Program-made: the position numbers and the translations under genes
Source: Methanosarcinaceae archaeon
Lineage (GTDB): Archaea; Halobacteriota; Methanosarcinia; Methanosarcinales; Methanosarcinaceae
Length of the DNA stretch: 6,849 nt
Assembly: GCA_028690255.1 (NCBI GenBank)
Contig: JAQVBP010000150.1
Span: 1 to 6,849 of the forward strand
Reading direction: 5' to 3'
Part shown: positions 1 to 5,435 of the stretch, one piece after another
How positions within the stretch are numbered: position 1 is the first letter of the stretch
Layout of the letters: every line of letters starts with the position of its first letter
Notes under the pieces: model-generated
Databases searched by the model: none
Told to the model about the DNA's origin: nothing
Seen by the model: the letters and a program-made list of their open reading frames with translations, nothing else

Positions 1-84
1 TTCAACCTCTTATTTTCAACCTCTTATTTTCAACCTCTTATTTTCAACCTCTTATTTTCAACCTCTTATTTTCAACCTCTTATT
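1..84. repeat. 14-bp tandem repeat, six exact copies
   Basis: Six consecutive identical copies of TTCAACCTCTTATT run from base 1 to 84, with two more matching bases before the sequence diverges. The array touches the left edge, so its full copy number is unknown. It lies about 40 bp beyond the stop codon of the minus-strand FAS1 gene. There is no spacer between units, so it is a minisatellite and not a CRISPR. I see no coding potential in it and its role is unknown. Confidence 0.95.
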
Positions 85-124
85 TTAAAACCCTGATTTC
101 TTCATTTTTCAATAAATAGCCATT

Positions 125-1582
125 TCAGGCCAGGATAGACTCTTCGAGCACGTAGACCCAGTATCCCTCATAGGGTTCTACTGTGAAGTTGTCCGTTCCC
201 ATCTGATTTCCGTTGAGCATACCGCTCTGTCCGTTGTAGCCCACATATGAATAGCTGCCTGAGCCGACCTCATTCGGGACCCAGGGGCCCACGACCTTTG
301 CATAATAGGGATCTATGGAGGTGAAGACAACTTCTGCAGACAGTGCAGAGAGCACCGGAGACCCAACGGCGTTCCAGCCCTGATACATGTGCAGGGATGT
401 CGGGGTTGCAGGCATTTCTTCTTTAATGGATGCAAAGATTTCCGTTGTATTGAAATCCCTTCCTGCGGGAACCAGGATCCAGTATCCTTTCAACGGTTCA
501 ATCTCATTTACGTTTTCATAAAGCCCGGCCGTGTTGTTGTAGTGGATCAGAGCATCATAATCCACTCCCATAAGCAGGTATTCCGCGGTAGAGTTCATCG
601 CTTTCCGGGGCACTGAGAAAAAGTGCCACATCCCGGGTTTCACTTCCTCCGGCGGAAGTAACACGGCATCGATTGCGTGGATAACCCCGTTGCTTGCCTG
701 GATGTCCGACATTATGATCATTGCATCATCGACCATTACGGCTCCTTCGGCAGTAACGTTTACTGACAGCTTACTCCCCTCCAGAGTCAGGATTTCGGTC
801 AGGTTAATGAGCTCGGATTCATTCAATTTTTGATCCGTGACATGATAGAGCAGGAGCTTTTCAAGAGCTGCCGTATCGTTAAGGAGAGCTGCCAGAGTCC
901 CTTCGGGAAGGGCGGAGAAAGCAGCATCCGTCGGGGCAAAGACCGTGAAAGGGCCTGTCTCTTTCAGAGTATCGGCAAGGTTTGTGGCCTCAAGGGCTGT
1001 CAGGAGGGTACTGAAATTTCCGTCCTCGGTGACCACTTCCACAATGTCCATTTCCATCCCATCCTCCGGCGGAAGCAGTACGGCATCGATTGCGTGGATA
1101 ACCCCGTTGATCGCCTGGATGTCCGACATTACGATCATTGCATCTCCAACCATTACGGCTCCCCCGGCAGTAACGTTTACTGGTAGCTCACTCCCCTCCA
1201 GAGTTGGGATTTCGGTCAGGTTAATGAGCTCGGATTCATTCAATTTTTGATCCGTGACATGATAGAGCAGGAGCTTTTCAAGAGCTGCCGTATCGTTAAG
1301 GAGAGCTGCCAGAGTCCCTTCGGGAAGGGCGGAGAAAGCAGCATCCGTCGGGGCAAAGACCGTGAACGGGCCAGCCTCTTTGAGGGTGAAATTGAGTTCT
1401 GTGGCTTCCACCGCCGTAACAAAGGTGGTGAAATTTTCAGCTATTGCGGTATCGATTATATTTTTAAGTTCTTCAGTTACATTCCCGTCAGTTTCGTTCC
1501 CGTCCGTAGCGTTATTACCATCCCCCACCGGATCGGCAGCAGAAACCGCACATACGGAAATTGATAACAGGAAAAGGGCCAT
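125..1582 (-). CDS. Secreted surface protein with two fasciclin (FAS1) domains and a C-terminal GWN/GYW-type domain
   Basis: This 485-residue protein is probably exported and anchored or attached at the cell surface, where FAS1 domains usually mediate adhesion. A hydrophobic N-terminus ending in the signal-peptidase-like AVSA-AD (about residue 16) is followed by an Asn/Thr/Gly/Asp-rich linker (17-37). FAS1 domain 1 spans about 38-171 and FAS1 domain 2 about 178-310. Each has the H1 motif GPFTVFAPTDAAF (71 and 210), the YH motif LLLYHV (104 and 243) and the H2 motif NGVIHAIDAVLLP (159 and 298). The C-terminal part (317-480) holds two related segments, with GMWHFFSVP and GYWILV in the first and GWNAVGSP and GYWVYV in the second. 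Many N-X-S/T sequons suggest glycosylation. No C-terminal membrane anchor is visible. ATG at 1582 is the first standard start, but the frame is open upstream to 1627. Codons from ACG at 1618 add MTLKTKYGIGLI (M for the start), giving a proper positively charged signal-peptide N-region behind a poly-G ribosome site, so the true start is probably there. Confidence 0.92.
   Translation of the reverse strand: MALFLLSISVCAVSAADPVGDGNNATDGNETDGNVTEELKNIIDTAIAENFTTFVTAVEATELNFTLKEAGPFTVFAPTDAAFSALPEGTLAALLNDTAALEKLLLYHVTDQKLNESELINLTEIPTLEGSELPVNVTAGGAVMVGDAMIVMSDIQAINGVIHAIDAVLLPPEDGMEMDIVEVVTEDGNFSTLLTALEATNLADTLKETGPFTVFAPTDAAFSALPEGTLAALLNDTAALEKLLLYHVTDQKLNESELINLTEILTLEGSKLSVNVTAEGAVMVDDAMIIMSDIQASNGVIHAIDAVLLPPEEVKPGMWHFFSVPRKAMNSTAEYLLMGVDYDALIHYNNTAGLYENVNEIEPLKGYWILVPAGRDFNTTEIFASIKEEMPATPTSLHMYQGWNAVGSPVLSALSAEVVFTSIDPYYAKVVGPWVPNEVGSGSYSYVGYNGQSGMLNGNQMGTDNFTVEPYEGYWVYVLEESILA
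646..1366 (-). repeat. Duplicated FAS1 coding segment, 417-bp offset
   Basis: The DNA encoding the end of FAS1 domain 2 through its H1 motif (646-949) matches that of domain 1 (1063-1366) at a constant offset of 417 bp, or 139 codons. Bases 790-949 and 1207-1366 are identical over 160 bp, while the flanking parts carry scattered differences such as IPTL in one copy and ILTL in the other. This fits an internal duplication that has been kept uniform recently by gene conversion. Confidence 0.9.
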
Positions 1583-1625
1583 AATTAACCCTATCCCATA
1601 CTTTGTCTTGAGTGTCGTATCTATT

Positions 1626-1680
1626 CCCCCACATTTTTATAGAACGCAGCAGAAAACCCCCGGGTCCTCAATTCGGGGGT
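1626..1680 (-). promoter_or_regulatory. Structured leader element, copy 1, upstream of the FAS1 gene
   Basis: Read on the minus strand, a perfect 7-bp stem (ACCCCCG at 1680-1674 pairing with CGGGGGT at 1662-1656, 11-nt loop) leads directly into GGTTTTCTGCTGCGTTCT (1658-1641). After 9 nt comes TGGGGG (1631-1626), a Shine-Dalgarno-like run 7 nt before the in-frame ACG at 1618. The same 18-mer, with an equivalent but differently sequenced stem and poly-G run, precedes the channel-like gene at 3280. The 5' arm of the stem (CCCCC) could alternatively pair with the poly-G run and mask it. The regulatory role is inferred from this arrangement. Confidence 0.6.
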
Positions 1681-1703
1681 GGTTAATCCGAATTCCCTTA
1701 CAG

Positions 1704-1738
1704 AGCTCCGGAACCTGTCGGACCTCTGAACAGGAGCT
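1704..1738 (-). promoter_or_regulatory. Second stem-loop in the FAS1 leader region
   Basis: AGCTCC (1704-1709) and GGAGCT (1733-1738) form a 6-bp inverted repeat around a 23-nt loop that could fold further (CCG and CGG lie inside). It sits in a GC-richer island (about 1656-1740) next to very AT-rich DNA. That is the usual look of a transcribed 5' leader in this kind of genome. Its function is unknown. Confidence 0.35.
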
Positions 1739-1742
1739 GGAT

Positions 1743-1753
1743 TTTTTTTATGT
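1743..1753 (-). promoter_or_regulatory. Candidate TATA box of the FAS1 gene
   Basis: On the minus strand the stretch ACATAAAAAAAAT lies at the border between the AT-rich DNA and the GC-richer leader. An archaeal TATA box here would place the transcription start near 1720, giving a leader of roughly 100 nt or more containing both stem-loops. It is only a weak match to the TATA consensus. The argument is mostly positional, supported by the 22-bp repeats ending 13 bp further upstream. Confidence 0.3.
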
Positions 1754-1765
1754 TGTGTGTATCTG

Positions 1766-1853
1766 TAGATCACAAAATACATATTTTTAGATCCTAAAGC
1801 AGATACTTTCGGATCATAAGTTACGTATCTTTAGATCGTAAAATACGTGTTTT
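1766..1853. repeat. Four contiguous 22-bp direct repeats, candidate regulator-binding array
   Basis: Units at 1766-1787, 1788-1809, 1810-1831 and 1832-1853 each carry GATC at exactly the same phase (1768, 1790, 1812, 1834). The consensus begins TAGATC, continues with one variable base and T, and ends in the perfect 14-bp palindrome AAAATACGTATTTT. Copies 1 and 4 are closest to each other; copies 2 and 3 are degenerate. A 22-bp spacing is about two helical turns, so bound proteins would sit on one face of the DNA. The block lies just upstream of the candidate FAS1 TATA box, where an archaeal activator would bind. There are no spacers, so it is not a CRISPR. Confidence 0.75.
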
Positions 1854-2255
1854 TATATAATAGAATAAGTATATGAATATTACGAATTATATAATATGGC
1901 AGAGAATATTAATAAATATATATTATTGTACGTTTTTGTATTCCCTATTTATCAGTATTAGAAATTGAATTTTTGATAATATAAAATATGTTTTTTGAAG
2001 GGGCCTTTCTATCCATGTTTGCTTTTATGTGCTTAATTGAGCTTCATTCTTTTTTTTATTTATACGAACTCATAATTTACAAAATACAATATTAAATAAT
2101 ATACACGCATTTTTATATTATCAGGTTATCAAAAAATGACGTAAAATAGTCAAGAACATCCGGTCTAAAAGGAATTTTTGTAAAAAGAAAAACATTCCTG
2201 AATTTCAGGCCCGGTAAAAAAGATTTTTTGTCCCGAAATGAATTTCATATTATAA
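1854..2255. other. AT-rich intergenic DNA, no supported gene
   Basis: This stretch is dominated by A/T runs. I see a perfect 13-bp palindrome CCTGAATTTCAGG (2197-2209) of unknown role and several TATA-like words such as TTTTTATATTAT (2110-2121). There is also a 35-codon plus-strand ORF (1988-2095) without a ribosome site, which I do not accept as a gene. No tRNA or recognisable RNA gene is present. Confidence 0.6.
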
Positions 2256-2313
2256 ACAAAAAAAGAAAAAAGATTGGAAAGAGGTTTATTTTCATTGGTA
2301 TAAAACCCCTTTC
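2256..2313 (-). terminator. Hairpin plus oligo-T terminator of the channel-like gene
   Basis: On the minus strand GAAAGGGGTTT (2313-2303) pairs with AAACCTCTTTC (2287-2277) over 11 positions with one G-U pair and a 15-nt loop. It is followed within a few bases by two oligo-T tracts (2271-2256). It begins about 47 bp after the stop codon at 2360. Archaeal termination mainly needs the U-tract, and both parts are present here. Confidence 0.65.
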
Positions 2314-2359
2314 TTAAAAATCTGATCCGTGTTTGGCTAAGGTTTTATGGAGGAGGAGT

Positions 2360-3280
2360 TTATTTCCTTTCTTTTGCATATGCAACGATTGCTTCCTTGA
2401 TCCCGTACTTGAAGGCGACCACGACGGCAATTCCCCAGGCGAGCGGCCCGAAGAAGAGGTAGAGGATCCCGGTGTCTATGAGCATAGTATCGAGAGCAAG
2501 AAGAACCACGATGAGGATCAAAAAGCCTCTCAGCAAAGAGACTATAATATTAGCTCCTTCGATCTCCATGCCTTCGACTGTTTTTTCCAGGTAATCCATC
2601 ACAAAGTCAATTGCCAGGACCCCTATCATGAGAATCAGGATGCCCGTAAAGAGGCGTGGCAGGTACTCGGTGATATTGATCAGAAGTTCGGCGAACATGG
2701 AAAGCTGCAAAATATCCACCGCGGCCGTAATGAAGATCAGGTAACCGAAAAGCTTAATCAGGCCGGCTATGATCCCGGAGGCCGACATTCCTCCCTCTTT
2801 TACTGAAGCTCCAACTGAACTTTTTTCAAACTTATCGTCAATCCCGGTAGCTATCACCACTTTCTTGACAAGGTTGCTTATGAAATCAACAATCAAAAGG
2901 CCTATTAGCAGGACCAGAAAAGCTGAGATAATAAGCGGGATGAACAAAATAATCTGGGTAATGAAGTCCGCAACAACCTGGATTTTCAGGATGTCTATAA
3001 TAATAACAGCGAATATAATGTAGACAAACCACCTTATTATCGCTGCAAAAAAGCCTACCGTACTCATTTCGGCTTTTTTGATCATTCCTCCGAGAACCGT
3101 TTTATCGACGATGTCATCAAGCCCTATTTTATCCAGGACCTTTGACCCTATACTCCCGAGGATACCCCCGAGGATCCTTCCCACAATCAGCAGGACAATA
3201 ACTGCAACAAGAGTCGGAATAAATGATATGAACTGATCTACCATACCTAATAAACTATTCATGATTTCCGATTGAACCAA
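2360..3280 (-). CDS. Seven-helix membrane protein of conserved TM-helix repeats, mechanosensitive-channel-like
   Basis: This 306-residue integral membrane protein consists almost wholly of hydrophobic helices (about 18-44, 74-98, 111-136, 168-190, 205-230, 244-266 and 272-292). Three pseudo-repeats can be aligned. Each begins FIP/YLP (20, 113, 207), has a long helix with a G-x-L-hydrophobic-D/G pattern and an amphipathic segment ending in an acidic patch such as GLDD or GIDD, and closes with a second helix containing an S/A-G-x-x-A-x-I-x-R/K-like start. This resembles the conserved TM-helix repeat found at the N-terminus of some small-conductance mechanosensitive channels. No MscS beta domain follows, so channel activity is an inference. 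The TTG start at 3280 is preferred because GGGGGG (3294-3289) lies 8 nt before it; ATG at 3262 has no such site. The gene stands alone, with the shared leader upstream and a terminator downstream. Confidence 0.85.
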   Translation of the reverse strand: MVQSEIMNSLLGMVDQFISFIPTLVAVIVLLIVGRILGGILGSIGSKVLDKIGLDDIVDKTVLGGMIKKAEMSTVGFFAAIIRWFVYIIFAVIIIDILKIQVVADFITQIILFIPLIISAFLVLLIGLLIVDFISNLVKKVVIATGIDDKFEKSSVGASVKEGGMSASGIIAGLIKLFGYLIFITAAVDILQLSMFAELLINITEYLPRLFTGILILMIGVLAIDFVMDYLEKTVEGMEIEGANIIVSLLRGFLILIVVLLALDTMLIDTGILYLFFGPLAWGIAVVVAFKYGIKEAIVAYAKERK

Positions 3281-3288
3281 TTCAAGTA

Positions 3289-3342
3289 CCCCCCATCTGT
3301 TTATAAGAACGCAGCAGAAAACCTCTGAGGCTTATCTCAGGG
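3289..3342 (-). promoter_or_regulatory. Structured leader element, copy 2, upstream of the channel-like gene
   Basis: On the minus strand the stem CCCTGAG/CTCAG-A-GG (3342-3336 with 3329-3322, one bulged A, 6-nt loop) runs directly into GGTTTTCTGCTGCGTTCT (3323-3306). After 10 nt comes TGGGGGG (3295-3289), 8 nt before the TTG start at 3280. The 18-mer is identical to that before the FAS1 gene. The stems occupy the same place with different base pairs, which argues that the fold is what is conserved. Confidence 0.6.
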
Positions 3343-3390
3343 AATAAATGCATCAAAAGTTTTGCCGCTTCTGTTTTGTTGCTTTTTTGA

Positions 3391-3531
3391 CAAATAGATA
3401 TTCAATTTTATCCTCCTGTTAAAGAGTGGGGCCACATCGCCAATGTATACCGGCTCGTCAATGACCTGAGCATTCCCCCAAAAATTACACATGGATGTTT
3501 AATCCGGGTCGAAAGCTTCGTGAACTTATGA
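3391..3531 (+). pseudogene. Possible coding remnant without a start codon
   Basis: A 46-codon open stretch ends in TGA at 3529. Its translation contains FYPPVKEWGHIANVYRLVND and then LSIPPKITHG. That composition looks protein-like and unlike the AT-rich DNA around it, and the local GC content is higher than in its flanks. There is no start codon near its 5' end and a stop (TGA 3388) lies just before it. The segment GHIANVYRLVNDLSI is loosely like the N-terminal part of IS1634-type transposases, but I cannot verify this. It may equally be chance. Confidence 0.2.
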
Positions 3532-3924
3532 AGTATCCACGAATATCATGACCTGCAAAACTAAAGGCTATTTAACTATGGCTTACCGAAGTAAACTTTT
3601 AAGTTGAGCTCAGAGATAGTTGACTTTAGATTAACTCATCTACTTTCCGGAATTCCCCCTTTTCCGGAGGTATATTTATATTATATATAAATTAGTTTAT
3701 AATATGTTTGACCCCCCTTTCTGGATGCGTTTTTATATTATATATATTAGTTTATAATATCTCCGATATAATACAAAAATCTATCTGGAATATAAGATTA
3801 TAAATCAAATTAAATCAAATTAGTCTCCGGAATTCATCAATAATCATTTAAGACCTGATGATTGACGTGACACTAGCAGTTCATTATCTGCAGGTTCATT
3901 ATTAAACCTCAAACTGCACAAATA
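3532..3924. other. AT-rich intergenic DNA with short repeats upstream of corA
   Basis: No gene is supported here. An inverted repeat CCGGAA/TTCCGG lies around 3647-3667. A near-identical 29-31-bp AT-rich pair is listed separately. TAAATCAAAT occurs twice in tandem at 3801-3820, and TTCATTAT occurs twice (3880-3887, 3896-3903). The stretch probably holds the corA promoter and a long untranslated leader. Confidence 0.5.
3675..3760 (+). promoter_or_regulatory. Direct repeat pair with TATA-like core, candidate corA promoter region
   Basis: Bases 3675-3705 and 3732-3760 are the same AT-rich sequence apart from two extra bases in the first copy. Both begin TTTATATTATATATA and end TAGTTTATAATAT. 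They are 57 bp apart and each contains good TATA-like words. Either could serve as the corA promoter, which would give a leader of about 260-320 nt. The repeats could instead be paired binding sites. Strand is assigned from the position before corA only. Confidence 0.35.
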
Positions 3925-3945
3925 ATATTGCGTTGTTTGCAATAT
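3925..3945 (+). promoter_or_regulatory. Perfect 7-bp inverted repeat in the corA upstream region
   Basis: ATATTGC (3925-3931) and GCAATAT (3939-3945) flank a 7-nt loop, 75-95 bp before the corA start. It could be an operator or a small leader hairpin; the sequence does not decide between them. Confidence 0.35.
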
Positions 3946-3966
3946 AGTAGGTTAATATAGTAGGTT
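3941..3966. repeat. 13-bp tandem duplication before corA
   Basis: AATATAGTAGGTT occurs twice without a gap (3941-3953 and 3954-3966). It overlaps the right arm of the inverted repeat at 3939-3945. It is probably a small slippage duplication, although a pair of binding sites is possible. Confidence 0.8.
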
Positions 3967-4019
3967 TATCGTGCACAAACTCATCTACCAGCATTATAAT
4001 TTCTGAAGGGAAAGCCGCC

Positions 4020-5090
4020 GTGAAGCTCAGAAGATCCAAAAGCAAAAAATCGGAACTTGGACTTGCCCCCGGGACACTTGTGCATGTAGGGGAAAAGAAA
4101 ACTGAAAAAATAGTGATCAGGGTCTGGGCCTACAATAAGGATGAACTGCTGGAAAAAGAGCTGGGGAGTGTGGAGGAATGCCTTGCCTTCCGGGAAAAGC
4201 CCGGCATGAAGCTCTGGGTTAATGTGGACGGGCTTTTTCAGATAGAGGTGATCGAAAAGCTCGGAAGCTTTTTTAATATCCATCCCCTGACCCTTGAAGA
4301 CATCCTCAATACCGGGCAACGGCCTAAAATGGAAGATTATGAGACCTACATATATTCCATTTTAAAAATGCTCCTTTTTGATGAAAAAACCGAAGAGATA
4401 GTAATGGACCAGGTAAGCATAATCCTCGGGCCGGATTATATTCTCTCGTTTCAGGAAAGGGAAGGGGACGTCTTTAATCCTCTCCGGGAAAGGCTGAAAA
4501 ATCCGAATTCCCGGCTCCGGAAGCTCGGCGTCGATTACCTGGCCTATGCCCTGATCGACGCGGTAATCGATAATTATTTCCTGATCCTTGAAAAGTCGGG
4601 AGAGCAGATTGAGGCTCTCGAAGACGAACTTATCTCGACCCCCCGGCCCGAGACCCTGCAAAAGATCCAGAGTTTCAGGAGGGACATGATTCTCCTCAGA
4701 AAATCGGTCTGGCCCCTCCGGGAACTCATAAACGGGCTGCAGAAGGTGGAATCGGACCTTATTAAGGACTCGACCCAGCTCTATCTCAGGGACGTCTACG
4801 ACCATACGATACAGGTAATTGACGGGATAGAAGCTTTCAGAGACATCCTTTCTTCAATGCTTGACGTCTACCTTTCAAGCCTGAGCAACAGGATGAACGA
4901 CATCATGAAAGTCCTGACCATAATCGCAACGATCTTTATTCCCCTGACCTTCATAGCCGGGGTCTACGGCATGAACTTCGAGCACATGCCGGAACTTAAA
5001 TGGGTCTGGGGCTATCCTGTGGCCCTTCTCCTGATGCTTCTGACAGCCCTTGTTATGTTTGCATATTTTAAAAAGAGGAAGTGGCTCTGA
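4020..5090 (+). CDS. corA: CorA-family magnesium/cobalt transporter
   Basis: This 356-residue protein is an inner-membrane divalent-cation channel that lets Mg2+ (and often Co2+ or Ni2+) in down the membrane potential as a homopentamer. A cytoplasmic N-terminal domain (about 30-200) contains the family stretch HPLTLEDILNTGQRPK (88-103) and is followed by a long, charged stalk helix (about 205-295). Two transmembrane helices lie at the C-terminus (about 296-316 and 332-350). The signature GMN is at 317-319 in the context YGMNFEHMPEL, whose acidic loop is typical, and the protein ends with the basic tail KKRKWL. The length is normal. The start is GTG at 4020, 9 nt after GAAGGG (4005-4010). No partner gene is adjacent. 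The upstream region is long and repeat-rich, so control through the leader is possible, though no known Mg2+ riboswitch was recognised. Confidence 0.95.
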   Translation: MKLRRSKSKKSELGLAPGTLVHVGEKKTEKIVIRVWAYNKDELLEKELGSVEECLAFREKPGMKLWVNVDGLFQIEVIEKLGSFFNIHPLTLEDILNTGQRPKMEDYETYIYSILKMLLFDEKTEEIVMDQVSIILGPDYILSFQEREGDVFNPLRERLKNPNSRLRKLGVDYLAYALIDAVIDNYFLILEKSGEQIEALEDELISTPRPETLQKIQSFRRDMILLRKSVWPLRELINGLQKVESDLIKDSTQLYLRDVYDHTIQVIDGIEAFRDILSSMLDVYLSSLSNRMNDIMKVLTIIATIFIPLTFIAGVYGMNFEHMPELKWVWGYPVALLLMLLTALVMFAYFKKRKWL

Positions 5091-5101
5091 AGGTGTGTCC
5101 C

Positions 5102-5157
5102 TGGAATTTTGCCAATGGAATTTTGCCAATGGAATTTTGCCGACAGAATTTTGCCGA
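5102..5157. repeat. 14-bp tandem repeat, four copies, just after corA
   Basis: Four contiguous 14-bp units (5102, 5116, 5130, 5144) share GAATTTTGCC. The first two are identical (TGGAATTTTGCCAA), the third ends CGA and the fourth also begins CAG. The array starts 11 bp after the corA stop, so it lies in the 3' untranslated part of the corA message. Its unit length equals that of the array at 1-84, but the sequences differ. Confidence 0.92.
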
Positions 5158-5176
5158 CGTAAAGTGTCGGAGCTTT

Positions 5177-5196
5177 CCGGGTCTGAATTTACCCGG
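5177..5196 (+). other. Stem-loop behind corA
   Basis: CCGGGT (5177-5182) and ACCCGG (5191-5196) form a perfect 6-bp stem with an 8-nt loop in the corA 3' region. No T-tract follows directly, so it is more likely an RNA 3' structure than the terminator itself. Confidence 0.4.
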
Positions 5197-5277
5197 GCCC
5201 CGGAGAAGGGAAAACTCTTTCTATTCTATCTCAGTCAGCCGAGGCCCGCTTCCCCAGCATCCAGAGGCCGACAGAGG

Positions 5278-5295
5278 AGGCACCCCGCCTTTTTT
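5278..5295 (+). terminator. Terminator of corA
   Basis: A short AGGC/GCCT stem (5278-5281, 5287-5290) with a 5-nt loop is followed by six T residues (5290-5295), about 190 bp after the corA stop. The stem is small but the T-tract suits archaeal termination. Confidence 0.45.
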
Positions 5296-5308
5296 GTGAT
5301 AAAATGTG

Positions 5309-5381
5309 AAAAAAACACATGAAATTTTCTAATTACAGGTACAAAAAATGTTTTCAAAATGATTCAAATGTAAGTAAAAAA
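5309..5381 (-). terminator. Oligo-T tracts behind the LRR gene
   Basis: On the minus strand three T-tracts (T6 at 5381-5376, T6 at 5348-5343, T7 at 5315-5309) follow the LRR stop codon within 130 bp, the first two each preceded by ACA. Repeated U-tracts without a hairpin are a common archaeal termination signal. The corA terminator faces them, as expected for convergent genes. Confidence 0.4.
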
Positions 5382-5435
5382 TGTTTCTGCAGGATAATGG
5401 AAGCTTCCGGATGCAGGGACTATGTATTTTAAGAA

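Noticed and set aside
830..1564. Plus-strand ORFs with the repeated peptide MIRDMIEQELFKSC
   Set aside because: They are the reverse complement of the duplicated FAS1 segment; the repetition only mirrors the domain duplication.
1766..1853. CRISPR array
   Set aside because: The 22-bp units are contiguous with no spacers, and no cas gene is present.
1988..2095. 35-codon plus-strand ORF coding a hydrophobic peptide starting MFFEGAFLSM
   Set aside because: No ribosome site, Phe/Ile/Tyr-rich as expected from AT-rich DNA, and no adjacent plus-strand gene.
2333..2806. 157-codon plus-strand ORF
   Set aside because: It is antisense to the well-supported membrane protein, and its His/Asp/Gln-rich composition is what antisense of helix codons gives.
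4362..4805. 147-codon minus-strand ORF
   Set aside because: It lies wholly inside corA on the opposite strand and has no recognisable domain.
5050..5322. 90-codon plus-strand ORF overlapping the corA end
   Set aside because: It reads through the 14-bp repeats (repeated NFAN/GILP words) and the terminator, so it is an artefact of repetition.
5399..5408. GGAAGCTTCC palindrome as a terminator or operator
   Set aside because: A 10-bp palindrome without loop, T-tract or clear promoter context is too weak to call.
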